Of a stretch of 64,000 nucleotides of DNA, positions 17,937 to 27,865 are shown one piece after another. Made by a program: the position numbers and the translations under genes. Source of the stretch: Acidimicrobiia bacterium (GTDB lineage: Bacteria; Actinomycetota; Acidimicrobiia; Acidimicrobiales; Poriferisodalaceae); assembly GCA_022821985.1 (NCBI GenBank), contig JAJECP010000020.1:1-64000 (forward strand), in the 5' to 3' direction. The first letter of the stretch is position 1; each line of letters opens with the position of its first letter. The notes under the pieces were generated by a model. It was not told where the DNA came from. It made no database searches and saw nothing but the letters and a program-made list of their open reading frames with translations.

Positions 17937-18881
17937 TCAGGTGTGCAGGCACTTTGCGGCGTCTTCGATGTCTCGGCGAAGCTGAGCCTTCAGTTCGTCA
18001 ACGCCGTCGAAGCGGCGCTCGGGCCGCAGCCTGCGGACGAAGCGGACCTTGGCCGTCTCGTCGTAGAGATCGCCGCGGAAGCCGATCAGGTGCGCCTCGA
18101 TGAGCGAGCGCTCTGCGAACTCGTAGAACGTCGGGCGGCGGCCGATGTTGACAGCCGCCGGGTATTGGGCGCCATCAGGGCGTACGTACCAGGCGGCATA
18201 GACACCGTCGGCAGGAATCTGCAGGTCGGGAGTGGTGGGCAGGTTGGCGGTGGGCACGCCGATCTGGCGGCCGCGGCGGTCGCCGAGCGTGACGATGCCA
18301 CGGACTTCGAACGGTCGCCCGAGCAGCCGGTGGGCCCGCTCCACATCACCCGCAGCCAGCGCTTCACGGATCGACGTGGACGAGATCACGTCGCCGTCGC
18401 CGGTCATCTGCTTCACCAGCGGGAGCCCGACTACTTCGTAGCCGTAGGTGGCGCCGACCTGGCGGAGCGTCTCGATATTGCCCCGGCGTCCCTTGCCGAA
18501 ATGGAAGTCGGCACCGACCACAACAGCCCGTGCTGACAGGCATCTGACGAGTATCTCCTGTGCGAACTGCTCGGCAGGCACCGCCGCCTGCGCTTCGTCG
18601 AAGGTGACCACCAGCGTGAAGTCGACGCCGGTCTCGGCCAGCAGTTCGAGCTTGTGGTCGAGGTCGCACAGCAGCAGCGGGGCGGATTCCGGTCGCACCA
18701 CCGTGGCGGGATGACGGTCGAAGGTCACGACCGCCGTCGCGCATCCCCGTTCCGCTGCGAGGCGATGCATCTCCGAGATCACGGTCCGGTGTCCACGGTG
18801 GACGCCGTCGTACTCCCCCACGGTCACGACGCTGCCGTGCTCGAGCACCGGGCACCAGTCCAAGTCGCGGATGACCTCCAT
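17937..18881 (-). CDS. ribF: Bifunctional riboflavin kinase/FAD synthetase
   Basis: The 314-residue enzyme makes FMN and then FAD. The N-terminal nucleotidyltransferase domain shows GEYDGVHRGHRTVI (HxGH-type nucleotide site) and the STSIREAL motif. The C-terminal flavokinase domain shows IGVPTANLP and PAAVNIGRRPTF. ATG 18881 was selected because it begins just before the domain (MEVIRDLDW). A much longer upstream frame is out-of-context sequence opposite truB. Confidence 0.96.
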   Translation of the reverse strand: MEVIRDLDWCPVLEHGSVVTVGEYDGVHRGHRTVISEMHRLAAERGCATAVVTFDRHPATVVRPESAPLLLCDLDHKLELLAETGVDFTLVVTFDEAQAAVPAEQFAQEILVRCLSARAVVVGADFHFGKGRRGNIETLRQVGATYGYEVVGLPLVKQMTGDGDVISSTSIREALAAGDVERAHRLLGRPFEVRGIVTLGDRRGRQIGVPTANLPTTPDLQIPADGVYAAWYVRPDGAQYPAAVNIGRRPTFYEFAERSLIEAHLIGFRGDLYDETAKVRFVRRLRPERRFDGVDELKAQLRRDIEDAAKCLHT

Positions 18882-18918
18882 GCGCGCAACGCTACTCAGA
18901 GGCCGGTCCGCGCACGCT

Positions 18919-19782
18919 CTACGACGGCAGGACCGTCGCCCGCAGGCGGCCGTCAGCGCGCTCGTGTACCGCGACGAGCCGACCGTCGGGATCGACGAGC
19001 GTCCACGGACCTGAGCCTTCGTAGCGATCAGCGGCCAGATGAGCGCCTTGGCGAGCGTTGGCGGCGTCATAGTCGGACAGACGGATCTGGAGCAGGTCAC
19101 GAACCAGCTCGCCGGGCGGTCGCAGCGCCGCCTGTTCGGGGAGCTCGGCCTCGGCCAGCGAGAACGAGCCGCTGCGCGTCCGCCGGAGCGCTCGAATGTG
19201 AGCCCCGCCGCCCAGCGCACTCCCCAGGTCGGCGCCGAGCGTGCGGACGTAGGTGCCGGCGGAACAGTCGACCGACGCCCGGTACACCAGCGGATCGTCA
19301 GTGGGCTCCACATCGAATTGGTAGACCTCGACCTGGCGCGGCACGCGTGCTGCAGCTTCGCCCGACCGGGCGATCTCGTGCAGGCGGCGACCGCCGACAC
19401 GGACGGCGGACACCATCGGCGGCAGCTGGGAGATCGTGCCGACGAAACCCGCAGCCGCGTCGGCAACCTCCGCCGATTCGAGATCCATGCACCAGGTCGC
19501 GACGATCTCGCCGGCAGCATCGAGCGTGCTGGTCTCGACCCCGAACACGATCTCGCACTCATAGCTCTTGCGGCCTGCGGTGGCGAATCGCAGCAGGCGC
19601 GTGGCACTGCCGATGCCGACCACCAAGACGCCCGTTGCGGTCGGGTCGAGCGTGCCGGCGTGGCCGATACGCCGCTCGCCGAATCGGCGGCGCAGCAGCG
19701 CCACTACGTCGTGCGAGGTGGGCCCCGGCGGCTTGTCGACGATGACGCTGCCATGAACGGTGGCCGGACGGCGTCGCGCCAT
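18919..19782 (-). CDS. truB: tRNA pseudouridine(55) synthase
   Basis: The 287-residue enzyme converts U55 in the tRNA T-loop to pseudouridine. The catalytic motif GHAGTLDPTATG is intact, with Asp46. The N-terminal GSVIVDKPPGPTSHD pattern is typical. The C-terminal PUA-like region is present. It lies 5 nt downstream of rbfA and is part of the nusA-infB-rbfA-truB cluster. Confidence 0.97.
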   Translation of the reverse strand: MARRRPATVHGSVIVDKPPGPTSHDVVALLRRRFGERRIGHAGTLDPTATGVLVVGIGSATRLLRFATAGRKSYECEIVFGVETSTLDAAGEIVATWCMDLESAEVADAAAGFVGTISQLPPMVSAVRVGGRRLHEIARSGEAAARVPRQVEVYQFDVEPTDDPLVYRASVDCSAGTYVRTLGADLGSALGGGAHIRALRRTRSGSFSLAEAELPEQAALRPPGELVRDLLQIRLSDYDAANARQGAHLAADRYEGSGPWTLVDPDGRLVAVHERADGRLRATVLPS

Positions 19783-19787
19783 GCCGT

Positions 19788-20183
19788 TCAGGATTCCTCG
19801 TCGCGCAGGTCGGACAGATCGGCCAGCAGGTCTTCAATCCGCTCGGCGGCAACAGCGCCCCGGTCACGGCGGAAGCGAAGCGTAGGAGTGCGTCGCAGGC
19901 TGGTGCTCGCACCCAGAGCCCTCTGGAGACGGTGATGGTGCTCATCGAACGCCGCAGCGGCCCTGTCTGCAGCATCGTCGTCGCGCACGTCGTAGTGCAC
20001 GACGGCGACGCTCAGCTCACGATCGACATCCACACCGGCGATCACGATGCCCTCGAACGACTCGTCGAGCCGTTCCATCTCCGATGCCACAATGCCGCGC
20101 ACGAGCTGGGCAACCCGATCGGTCCGCTCGTATCCGTGCGCAGTCGGCATCGTGCGCCGCCGACGGCGGGAGCGACTGGCCAT
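19788..20183 (-). CDS. rbfA: Ribosome-binding factor A
   Basis: The 131-residue KH-like factor is needed for 30S maturation and 16S 5'-end processing. GYERTDRVAQLVRGIVASEM at the start and the later LRRTPTLRFRRD strand match the family. The first 11 residues are an Arg/Ser-rich extension, and an internal ATG (20150) would give the more typical N-terminus. It lies 15 nt downstream of infB and 5 nt before truB. Confidence 0.94.
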   Translation of the reverse strand: MASRSRRRRRTMPTAHGYERTDRVAQLVRGIVASEMERLDESFEGIVIAGVDVDRELSVAVVHYDVRDDDAADRAAAAFDEHHHRLQRALGASTSLRRTPTLRFRRDRGAVAAERIEDLLADLSDLRDEES

Positions 20184-20198
20184 CGGGCGGGTGCGCCG

Positions 20199-23087
20199 TC
20201 AGGCGACGCGGGCGATCTCGCGCTCGGTGTACGTCTCGATCACATCGCCCTCTTTCAGATCAGAGAAGTCAGAGAGACCGATACCGCACTCCATGCCCGC
20301 GGACACCTCAGCGACGTCGTCCTGGAAATGCCGCAGCGAGGAGACCGCGCCCTTCCAGATGATCGTGCCGTCACGCAGGAACCTGACCTTGGCGCCGCTG
20401 CGCACGCTGCCGTGCTCCACGACGCAGCCGGCCACAGGTCCCACGCCCGAGATGCGAAAGACCTGGCGCACCTGTGCCTCGCCCACCACGATCTCCTCGA
20501 ATTCCGGCTCGAGCAAGCCGACCATGGCGTTCTGCACATCGGAAATGAGGTCGTAGATGATCTCGTAGAGCCGGACTTCGACGTCCTCGGTCTCGGCCGT
20601 CTGGCGGGCGTTGCGGTCGGGACGCACGTTGAAGCCGATGATCGTGGCTTCCGATGCGGCTGCAAGCTGCACGTCGTTCTCGTTGATGCCGCCGACACCG
20701 CGGCTCACAAAGGACAGCTTGACGTCTTCGCGCTCGAGCTTGCGCAGGCTGTCGGTGACTGCCTCGAGCGAGCCGTGGACATCCGCCTTGAGCACCAGGT
20801 TGAGGGTGGCCGTCTCGCCGGCCTGCACCTGCTTGAAGATGTCCTCCAGACGGGCTCCACCTCCGCTTCCGCCGGCGGTGCCGGCCAGGCTGGCCTGGCG
20901 CTGCCAGTGCTCGCGGGTCTCCGCCACCTTGCCCGCAGTCTTCTCGTCGGGTGCCACGACGAACAGGTCGCCCGAGCGCGCCACCTCGCCGAGACCGAGC
21001 ACTTCCACGGGCATCGACGGACCCGCCTCGCTGAGCGGGGCGCCGCGATCATCAGTCATGGCACGCACGCGGCCCCACGCGGCGCCGGCGACCATCGGCT
21101 CGCCGATGCGCAGCGTGCCGCGCTGCACCAGCACCGTCGCAACCGGGCCGCGGCCGCGGTCGAGATGGGCCTCGAGCACGATGCCCACCGCACGCCCTGA
21201 CGCGGGGGCCGTGAGCTCCTCGAGCTCGGCGACGAGCAGGATCTGATCCAGCAGCTCGTCGATGCCCTCACCCGTCATCGCCGACATGGGCACGGTGATC
21301 ACCTCGCCGCCGTACGACTCGGGTACCAGGCCCCGCTCGGCGAGCTGGGCTCGCACCCGATCGGCATCAGCACCGGGCCGGTCCATCTTGTTGATGGCCA
21401 CAATGATCGGCACGTCGGCCGCCTGCGCGTGGTCAATGGCTTCGGCCGTCTGCGGCATGACGCCGTCATCGGCGGCCACCACCAGCACGACGACATCGGT
21501 GGCCTGCGCTCCCCTGGCGCGCATCGCCGTGAAGGCCTCATGGCCGGGCGTGTCGATGAACGTGATCCGGTGATCGCTGCGCGTGGTCTGGTACGCACCG
21601 ATGTGCTGCGTGATGCCGCCCGCCTCGCCCTCGACGACGTTCGAGGAACGGATGCGATCCAGCAGCAGCGTCTTGCCGTGGTCGACGTGGCCCATGACCG
21701 TCACCACGGGCGGCCGGATCTGAGCGCCCTCGTCAACCAGGTCGACTTCGAGTGCCCGCAGCAGCTCCTCTTCCTGCTCCGCGCCGGGTTCGGTGATGCG
21801 CACTTCGGCGCCGAGCTCGGCAGCGAAGAGCTCGATCATGTCATCGCTGAGCGACTGGGTGGCCGTCACCATCTCGCCCTGCTGCAGCAGGAATCGCACG
21901 ATGTCGGCGGCCGAGCGATTCAGGCGGGCGGCCACTTCTTGAGCCGTCGATCCGCGTTCGATGACGATCTCACCTTCGGGAACGGGCGCATCTACCGGCG
22001 TGTAGGCGGTGAGCTGCTGAGGCTGCAGTTCCTCGCGCTGGCGACGACGGCGGCGGCGAGGCCGGCCTCGTGGACCGCCTCGCGGTGCTCCCCGCGGACC
22101 TCCCGGACGAGCACCGCCGGGGGGTCCGCCCGGACGGCCTCCGGGGGGCGGCGGCGCCCCAGCGTGAGCGCGCCCGCCGCCTGGCCCGCCTCCGTGCGGA
22201 CGGTCACCGCCGCCCGCGGGACGCCGGAACCCGCCGGGGGGACCGGAGCGGTATGGGGCCCCGCTGCGTGCTGATGTGCGGGGAGGACCCGGCGGCGGTG
22301 GAATCGGCTTGCCAGATCCCGAACGAGGTGCTGCGGGCGGGGGCGGGATCGGCCGGCCGTCGGCAGACTTCGGCGGCACCGGCAGACGAGAAGGAGGCGG
22401 CGGCAGTGCAGAGCCGGCCGCTTCGTCCGGCGCCGGCCTCGACGGCGCGGTTGGTTCCTCCGCGCGCGCTGCCGGACGCCCGGATGGAGGCAGAATCGGC
22501 CGCGCGGATTCTTGGCCGCTTGAGGTGACCAGCCGCCGTGGTGGCGGTACCGGTGGCGGGGCACCCGCAGACGGCAGCGTGCTCGGCGGCGGCGGGGTGC
22601 CAGACGGCGGCATGTCGGGCGGAGCGCTCGGTGCCTTCGGCGGAGCCGACTCGGCCGCAGCAGCAGGTTGAGCTTCTGTCTGGGGGGATGCTTCTGCGGC
22701 TGGCGCGGCCGCGGGTGCCGGTGGCGCGGCCTCGGAGGCCGGTGCAGTTTGCGCAGCCGGCCTCGACTCAGCCGGAGCCTTGCGAGCAGGGCGGGTTGCC
22801 GGCGGCGACTGCTGTGCCTCCGCCGAGTCGTCACGTGGGGTTGCGCGCGAGGTCGCGGCGGCAGCCTTCGCCGGCGATTTCCGAGCCTTGCGTGCCTCAG
22901 GCGGCGGCTCGTCACGAATCAGTCCTTCACGCGCGGCCTTGCGCCGGACGCGGTCAGCCTGAGCGTCCTCCATGCTGGACGAGTGCGTCTTCACACCGAT
23001 GCCCAACGACTCGCATACGTCGAGCACCTCGGTGAGCGTCATGCCCAGCTCTTTGGAGAGCTCGTGAACGCGGACTTTCTTCGGCAA
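20199..23087 (-). CDS. infB: Translation initiation factor IF-2
   Basis: This 962-residue GTPase positions initiator tRNA on the 30S subunit. After the N-terminal IF2N domain ([16 protein letters not shown]) comes a ~300-residue Pro/Ala/Gly/Arg linker. A second IF2N-like segment and the G domain follow, with [22 protein letters not shown] and NKMDRP. Domains II-IV complete the protein. The long Pro/Gly-Arg linker is typical of actinobacterial IF-2. No ylxR/rnpM gene lies in the 99 nt between it and nusA. Confidence 0.97.
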   Translation of the reverse strand: MPKKVRVHELSKELGMTLTEVLDVCESLGIGVKTHSSSMEDAQADRVRRKAAREGLIRDEPPPEARKARKSPAKAAAATSRATPRDDSAEAQQSPPATRPARKAPAESRPAAQTAPASEAAPPAPAAAPAAEASPQTEAQPAAAAESAPPKAPSAPPDMPPSGTPPPPSTLPSAGAPPPVPPPRRLVTSSGQESARPILPPSGRPAARAEEPTAPSRPAPDEAAGSALPPPPSRLPVPPKSADGRPIPPPPAAPRSGSGKPIPPPPGPPRTSARSGAPYRSGPPGGFRRPAGGGDRPHGGGPGGGRAHAGAPPPPGGRPGGPPGGARPGGPRGAPRGGPRGRPRRRRRRQREELQPQQLTAYTPVDAPVPEGEIVIERGSTAQEVAARLNRSAADIVRFLLQQGEMVTATQSLSDDMIELFAAELGAEVRITEPGAEQEEELLRALEVDLVDEGAQIRPPVVTVMGHVDHGKTLLLDRIRSSNVVEGEAGGITQHIGAYQTTRSDHRITFIDTPGHEAFTAMRARGAQATDVVVLVVAADDGVMPQTAEAIDHAQAADVPIIVAINKMDRPGADADRVRAQLAERGLVPESYGGEVITVPMSAMTGEGIDELLDQILLVAELEELTAPASGRAVGIVLEAHLDRGRGPVATVLVQRGTLRIGEPMVAGAAWGRVRAMTDDRGAPLSEAGPSMPVEVLGLGEVARSGDLFVVAPDEKTAGKVAETREHWQRQASLAGTAGGSGGGARLEDIFKQVQAGETATLNLVLKADVHGSLEAVTDSLRKLEREDVKLSFVSRGVGGINENDVQLAAASEATIIGFNVRPDRNARQTAETEDVEVRLYEIIYDLISDVQNAMVGLLEPEFEEIVVGEAQVRQVFRISGVGPVAGCVVEHGSVRSGAKVRFLRDGTIIWKGAVSSLRHFQDDVAEVSAGMECGIGLSDFSDLKEGDVIETYTEREIARVA

Positions 23088-23186
23088 GCGGTCGGTCTTT
23101 CTGTCGGAAGATCTGTCGAGAGTTGACGGGGCGCCCGGCGGGGCTCAGGGAACGAAACGGGGACGCGACGAGACGGGCCATCGGCC

Positions 23187-24464
23187 TCAAGGCGCCGTCG
23201 AGTCCGATGGAAGCGTACTGGGGTCGGTGTGAGCCTCTGCAGGGGCCTCGGCCACAGCATCGTCGGCCGGCACAGCGTTGCTGGTTTGCACAGCCTCACT
23301 GGTCTGCACAGTCTCACTGGTCTGCGCAGCGTCGCCTGCTTCGTCGCCGTCCTGATGCTCGGTGACGGCTTCGGACCACTGGCCCGCCGTGATGGCTTCG
23401 CTGCCGTCGGCGGGAACCCAGGTCTGCTCGCCGGTATCAGGGTTCGTGACCCATTCCCCCTCTGCCCACTCCTCTCCCGAGTAGCCGGCTTCCTCCTCGG
23501 CAATCTGGGTCTCGCTCTTGATGTCAATGCGCCAGCCGGTCAGCCGGGCCGCCAAGCGCGCGTTCTGACCCTCGCGGCCGATCGCCAGCGACAGCTGGTG
23601 ATCGGGTACGACCACCTCGGCAACACCCTCTTCGGAATGAAAGCGAACTTCCCGCACCCGGGCCGGGGACAGCGCCTTCGCCACGAAGTCATGGAGGTCG
23701 TCGGAGAACGGGACGATGTCGATCTTCTCGCCTCGCAGCTCGTTCACGACCTGACGCACCCGGCTGCCGCGGGCACCCACGCACGCACCGACTGGATCAA
23801 TGTTGGGGTCATTCGACCAGACGGCGATCTTGGTGCGGTGGCCGGGCTCGCGCGCACAGGCCTTCAATTCGACGACGCCATCGGAAATCTCGGGGACTTC
23901 CAGCTTGAACAGCTCGCGGATCAGTCCTGGATGCGTGCGCGACACGACGATCTGCGGACCCTTGGCGGTCTTGCGCACCTCCACGATGTACGCCTTGAGG
24001 CGGCTGTTGGGCTCTGGCCGCTCGTAGGGAACCTGCTCGGACTGGGGCAGCAGCGCCTCCACACGTCCCAAATCGAGCAACGTGTAACGGGCATCGTTCT
24101 GCTGGATGATGCCGGTGACGATGTCGCCCTCGCGCCCCGCGTATTCGTCGTACTTCATGTCGCGTTCGACTTCGCGGATGCGCTGGTTCAGGACCTGCCG
24201 AACGGTCTGGGCCACGATCCTGCCCAAGTCGTGCGGCGTGTCATCCCATTCGCGCACAACGTTGCCCAGTTCATCGACTTCTTGGGCGTACACCGTGATG
24301 TTGAACGACTCGTCGATGATGACGTAGGCCTGCTCGGCGGCACCCTCGCGGCGCTTGTAGGCCGATTCGAGACCGTTCGCGACCGCCTCGAGCAAGACCT
24401 CGGTGGTCATGCCCTTCTCGGCAGCGAGTGCTTGGAGCGCTTCCATGATCTCCGGGCTGTTCAT
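23187..24464 (-). CDS. nusA: Transcription termination/antitermination factor NusA
   Basis: The 425-residue RNA polymerase-binding protein has an N-terminal domain (MNSPEIMEALQALAAEKG), an S1 domain (GREGDIVTGIIQQND) and two KH domains (DPVGACVGARGSRVRQV and LAIGREGQNARLAARL). The last ~90 residues are an acidic Thr/Ser/Ala tail with short repeats (QTSEAV/QTSNAV, near 23280-23330). The start at 24464 overlaps the rimP stop by 4 nt (ATGA), favouring it over the upstream GTG-like extension. Confidence 0.96.
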   Translation of the reverse strand: MNSPEIMEALQALAAEKGMTTEVLLEAVANGLESAYKRREGAAEQAYVIIDESFNITVYAQEVDELGNVVREWDDTPHDLGRIVAQTVRQVLNQRIREVERDMKYDEYAGREGDIVTGIIQQNDARYTLLDLGRVEALLPQSEQVPYERPEPNSRLKAYIVEVRKTAKGPQIVVSRTHPGLIRELFKLEVPEISDGVVELKACAREPGHRTKIAVWSNDPNIDPVGACVGARGSRVRQVVNELRGEKIDIVPFSDDLHDFVAKALSPARVREVRFHSEEGVAEVVVPDHQLSLAIGREGQNARLAARLTGWRIDIKSETQIAEEEAGYSGEEWAEGEWVTNPDTGEQTWVPADGSEAITAGQWSEAVTEHQDGDEAGDAAQTSETVQTSEAVQTSNAVPADDAVAEAPAEAHTDPSTLPSDSTAP

Positions 24465-25036
24465 CGTCCCTGCCTTCCTCGGCCCTTGTTCGGCGGTGAG
24501 CCCCATTCGAATGTCGTGCGGGCTTTGGCGATGTCACCGAACGGCACCGACAGCGTCTGACCAGCTCCCGGCTGGATCTGTTGCTCCGCGGCGGCATTGC
24601 CGGAAATCTCCTCGATGCGGATCGAAACGGCGGATCGGTCGGCTTCCAAGATCTCGCCGACGATGCGCCGGCGCAGCGGTCCGCTCGTGCGAATGACTGC
24701 TCGCTCGCCGATCGCACCTGCAAAGTGCTCTGGACGCCGCAGGCTGCGCTCGAGCCCGGGGCTGGACACTTCGAGCACATAGCGGCCGTCGATCAGGTCA
24801 GCGGCATCGAGTGCGGCGGACAGCCTGCGGCTGAGCTTGGTCAGCGCTTCAACGCCGATGGCGCCGCCCTCCGATGCCGTGGCCAGCACCACGAGCGTGC
24901 CGCCTCGCCATTGAACGTCGTAGAGGGCACAGCCGGTCTCGGCGGCGATCGGCTCGGCGAGTGCGGTGAGCTGCGAAGGGTCGACGGCAGATGAGGTGTG
25001 CTCCGGGGCGCGCGAGGCCGCAGCGGTGTCAGTCAT
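24461..25036 (-). CDS. rimP: Ribosome maturation factor RimP
   Basis: The 191-residue protein assists 30S subunit assembly. Family features are ALYDVQWRGGTLVVLA, the YVLEVSSPGLERSL signature and a C-terminal Sm-like beta domain (VPFGDIAKARTTFEW). ATG 25036 (MTDTAAASR) is preferred over an upstream start that adds an unrelated stretch. It overlaps nusA by 4 nt and leads the rimP-nusA-infB-rbfA-truB run. The 248 nt upstream probably carries its promoter. Confidence 0.95.
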   Translation of the reverse strand: MTDTAAASRAPEHTSSAVDPSQLTALAEPIAAETGCALYDVQWRGGTLVVLATASEGGAIGVEALTKLSRRLSAALDAADLIDGRYVLEVSSPGLERSLRRPEHFAGAIGERAVIRTSGPLRRRIVGEILEADRSAVSIRIEEISGNAAAEQQIQPGAGQTLSVPFGDIAKARTTFEWGSPPNKGRGRQGR

Positions 25037-25284
25037 CGCAACCTCCCTGTCCGCGTCGCCCCAGCCGACCTCGGGGCTGTGCCTGCGGTACCAGCCCTTG
25101 CGGCCGAGCCGCAAGGACCCGACCCACAAGAACATGGCGCAGAGCCCTGGTCCGACCGAAACTGTCCTGAAAGTACGACGCTACCAAGGCGTTCAGAAGG
25201 TTCCCGACCGCGATGTGGCCCGATCATGCCGATCATCACCCACGACTCACCGGCAGCGGCGGCTCGATCTACTGGTTGGGAGGC

Positions 25285-26496
25285 CTAGCGGCGCCGTATG
25301 AGGGCGACGCGCTGGGCGGCCTGATTGACGTCGTCGCCCTGCTCGCTGACGAGCGCGGCGCGGTCGGCTTCGGCGGCTGCCGCTGCGCCGGCCTCCGCCC
25401 GCGACAGCGCCGCCTCGACGCCGTCGGCAGCGACGATCTCAGCCCAACTCACCAGCGCCGCGACCATCTCGTCCTCAGGCACCACAGACACAACCTGGCC
25501 CTTCACAAACAAGTGACCGCGGGATCGGCCCGCGGCAATCCCCAGGTCGGCACTGCGTGCCTCACCCGGTCCATTCACCACGCAGCCCATCACGGCAACT
25601 TGCACGGGCAGGTCAAGGTCACGGAACGCTTCTTGCGCCTCCTGGGCTACCGAGATCACGTCGACTTCGGCGCGGCCGCACGACGGGCAGGCAATGAGAT
25701 CGGTGCCCGAACGTTCCCGCAGTCCCAGCGCCTGGAGCAACTGCTGGCCAGCGGTGGCCTCCTGGACGGGGTCGGCGGTGAGGCTGTAGCGGATGGTGTC
25801 GCCGATGCCCTCGTTGAGCAACGTCGCGATGCCCGCAGTCGCCTTCACCAAGCCGGCAGGCGGTGGGCCGGCTTCGGTGACGCCGAGATGCAGGGGGAAA
25901 TCGACCTCGTCGGCGAGCATCCGGTACGACTCCACCATCAGGGTCACATCGCTGGCCTTGACCGAGATCTTGACGTCGTCGAACCCCACCTCCTCGAAGT
26001 AGCCGAGCTCCCGCTTGGCCGACTCGACCAGCGCGGCAGGCGTCATGCCGAAGCGCGATTCGATATCGGGATCGAGGGAGCCGCCATTGACGCCGATGCG
26101 GATCGGCACGCCGCGATCGCGGGCCTCCGTCGCCACAGCACGGATCTGGTCGGGCTTGCGGATATTGCCCGGATTCAGCCGCAAGCACGCCACTCCGGCG
26201 TCGAGCGCGGCGAGCGCGAGCCGGTACTGGAAGTGAACGTCGGCCACAAGGGGCACGGGCGAACGCGGAACGATCTGCGCGAGCGCCTCGACGGCCGCTA
26301 TGTCGTTGGCTGTGCAGCGCACGATGTCGGCGCCCGCACCGGCCAGCGCGTAGACCTGCGCCAGCGTGCCGTCGACATCGGACGTCTTGGTGGTGGTCAT
26401 CGACTGCACCGAAATGGGTGCCCCGCCCCCGACCGCGACCGAGCCGACATGCACTTGGCGGGTGTGCCGTCGGGCGTAACTGGCAGACGTACTCAT
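25285..26496 (-). CDS. ispG: 4-hydroxy-3-methylbut-2-en-1-yl diphosphate synthase (IspG/GcpE)
   Basis: The 403-residue [4Fe-4S] enzyme of the MEP isoprenoid pathway converts MEcPP to HMBPP. Its N-terminal TIM-barrel segment (VGGGAPISVQSMTTTKTSDVD) is typical. The C-terminal cluster ligands appear in IACPSCGRAEVDV and MGCVVNGPGEA. The neighbouring dxr gene belongs to the same pathway, with rseP between them, a conserved actinobacterial dxr-rseP-ispG order. Confidence 0.97.
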   Translation of the reverse strand: MSTSASYARRHTRQVHVGSVAVGGGAPISVQSMTTTKTSDVDGTLAQVYALAGAGADIVRCTANDIAAVEALAQIVPRSPVPLVADVHFQYRLALAALDAGVACLRLNPGNIRKPDQIRAVATEARDRGVPIRIGVNGGSLDPDIESRFGMTPAALVESAKRELGYFEEVGFDDVKISVKASDVTLMVESYRMLADEVDFPLHLGVTEAGPPPAGLVKATAGIATLLNEGIGDTIRYSLTADPVQEATAGQQLLQALGLRERSGTDLIACPSCGRAEVDVISVAQEAQEAFRDLDLPVQVAVMGCVVNGPGEARSADLGIAAGRSRGHLFVKGQVVSVVPEDEMVAALVSWAEIVAADGVEAALSRAEAGAAAAAEADRAALVSEQGDDVNQAAQRVALIRRR

Positions 26497-26623
26497 GGCG
26501 CTGCAAGTCCTAGCGTGCGCGCGGCTTGGTCAACTCTCCCGTGGTGATGCCTCATGTTTCCCGCTCTTGTTCGCTCCGCTCACGGGCCGCTCGGGCCACG
26601 GCTTCGCCATGCGGCTCAGCCTC

Positions 26624-27865
26624 CTACAGATCGATCGGGTTGGCGATGTCGAGGTAGAGCAAGCCGATGGCCAGCAGCGCGAGCGCAGTCACCACCACGG
26701 CGACAACGGGAGCCAACGCCCGCGGATCGCTGAAGTACCGGTCGCGCCCGCCGCGCTCCCGCCAGCGCTCATAGGTAGCTATCGCCACATGGCCGCCGTC
26801 GAACGGCGGCACCGGCACCATGTTGAACACGCCGAGGAACACGTTGACCATGGCGAACATCAGCGCTCGCTCGGACCACCCCCAGGAGGTGTCCGAAGCC
26901 AAGTCCACGATGCCGAAGACCCCCAACGGCCGCGTGCCCAGGTCGTCGTTCGCCGAGGGATCACCAGGCGGCGACACAATCCGGTCGATCACGACGCCGA
27001 AGTTCACAAACAGCGACCAGATTCCACGCACTGAATCGACCATCGCCCGCCCGACGTCGGCGAACGCGCGGGCCGTCGCTGTGGGCAGTCCGGCCGTCTC
27101 GTAGGTGACCGCCTGGCTGGCACGAACGCCCAGCAGGCCCCGTCCCGTCTCCGGGTCTGCCGCCAGCGTCGCCTCGGTGGCAAGGAGCGTGCCGTCCCGC
27201 TCGATCTCCAGCAGCACGGATTCGCCTGGCCGCGCCTGCACCTGCGATACGAAGGCGTTCCAATCCTCAGTGACGACACCGTTCACACCCACAATGCGGT
27301 CGCCCACCTCGATGCCAGCCGTGCCGGCCGGAAGCGCCACGCCGTCCCGCTGGCTCATCACCTCGGCAACCTGCCAGCGGTTCTCCTCGAGAGCGGGTGC
27401 GCCGAGCGCTGCATGCAACACCACGTAGGCGACCAGCGCCATCACCAGGTGCATCAGTGAACCGGCACACACGACAAGCAGCCGGCGGGGATAGCTCTTG
27501 ACGCGGTAGGCCCGGTGCTCGTCACCGGGCTCCACCACATCGCTGCTCGACATGCCGATCACGCGTACATAGGCCCCGAGCGGCAGGGCGCGCAGACCGT
27601 AGGTGGTTTCGCCGCGGCGGAAGCTCCACAGCCGCGGACCGAAGCCCAAGAAGAAGTCGGTGACCTTCATGCCCACTGCACGTGCGGCCGCGTAGTGGCC
27701 GAACTCGTGCATGACCAACACACCTGCGAGCACCACCGCAGCGCCGACGGCGAACGGGTAGCCCCATGCCAACAGCGCCAACACCACAAGCGCTGCGACG
27801 CTGCCGACGGTGCGGGCGACGGAGCTGGGCGTCGGCGCCTGCGGTTCGTCGGTGTGGCCCCTCAT
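26624..27865 (-). CDS. rseP: Site-2-type zinc metalloprotease (RIP, M50 family)
   Basis: The 413-residue integral membrane protease cleaves transmembrane substrates within the membrane. The zinc motif HEFGH lies at residues 53-57 in the first membrane helices. A PDZ domain (VAEVMSQRDG...GDRIVGVNGVV) follows, and the second active-site motif is MVPVPPFDGGH near the C-terminus. This last motif has Phe in place of the usual Leu of LDG, but the Asp is kept. ATG 27865 overlaps the dxr stop by 4 nt (ATGA). It probably processes an anti-sigma factor or a signal-peptide remnant (inference). Confidence 0.94.
   Translation of the reverse strand: MRGHTDEPQAPTPSSVARTVGSVAALVVLALLAWGYPFAVGAAVVLAGVLVMHEFGHYAAARAVGMKVTDFFLGFGPRLWSFRRGETTYGLRALPLGAYVRVIGMSSSDVVEPGDEHRAYRVKSYPRRLLVVCAGSLMHLVMALVAYVVLHAALGAPALEENRWQVAEVMSQRDGVALPAGTAGIEVGDRIVGVNGVVTEDWNAFVSQVQARPGESVLLEIERDGTLLATEATLAADPETGRGLLGVRASQAVTYETAGLPTATARAFADVGRAMVDSVRGIWSLFVNFGVVIDRIVSPPGDPSANDDLGTRPLGVFGIVDLASDTSWGWSERALMFAMVNVFLGVFNMVPVPPFDGGHVAIATYERWRERGGRDRYFSDPRALAPVVAVVVTALALLAIGLLYLDIANPIDL

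Noticed and set aside
22000-22700. Repetitive G/C-rich stretch as a tandem-repeat array
   Set aside because: It encodes the Pro/Gly/Arg linker of IF-2, which is naturally low in complexity.
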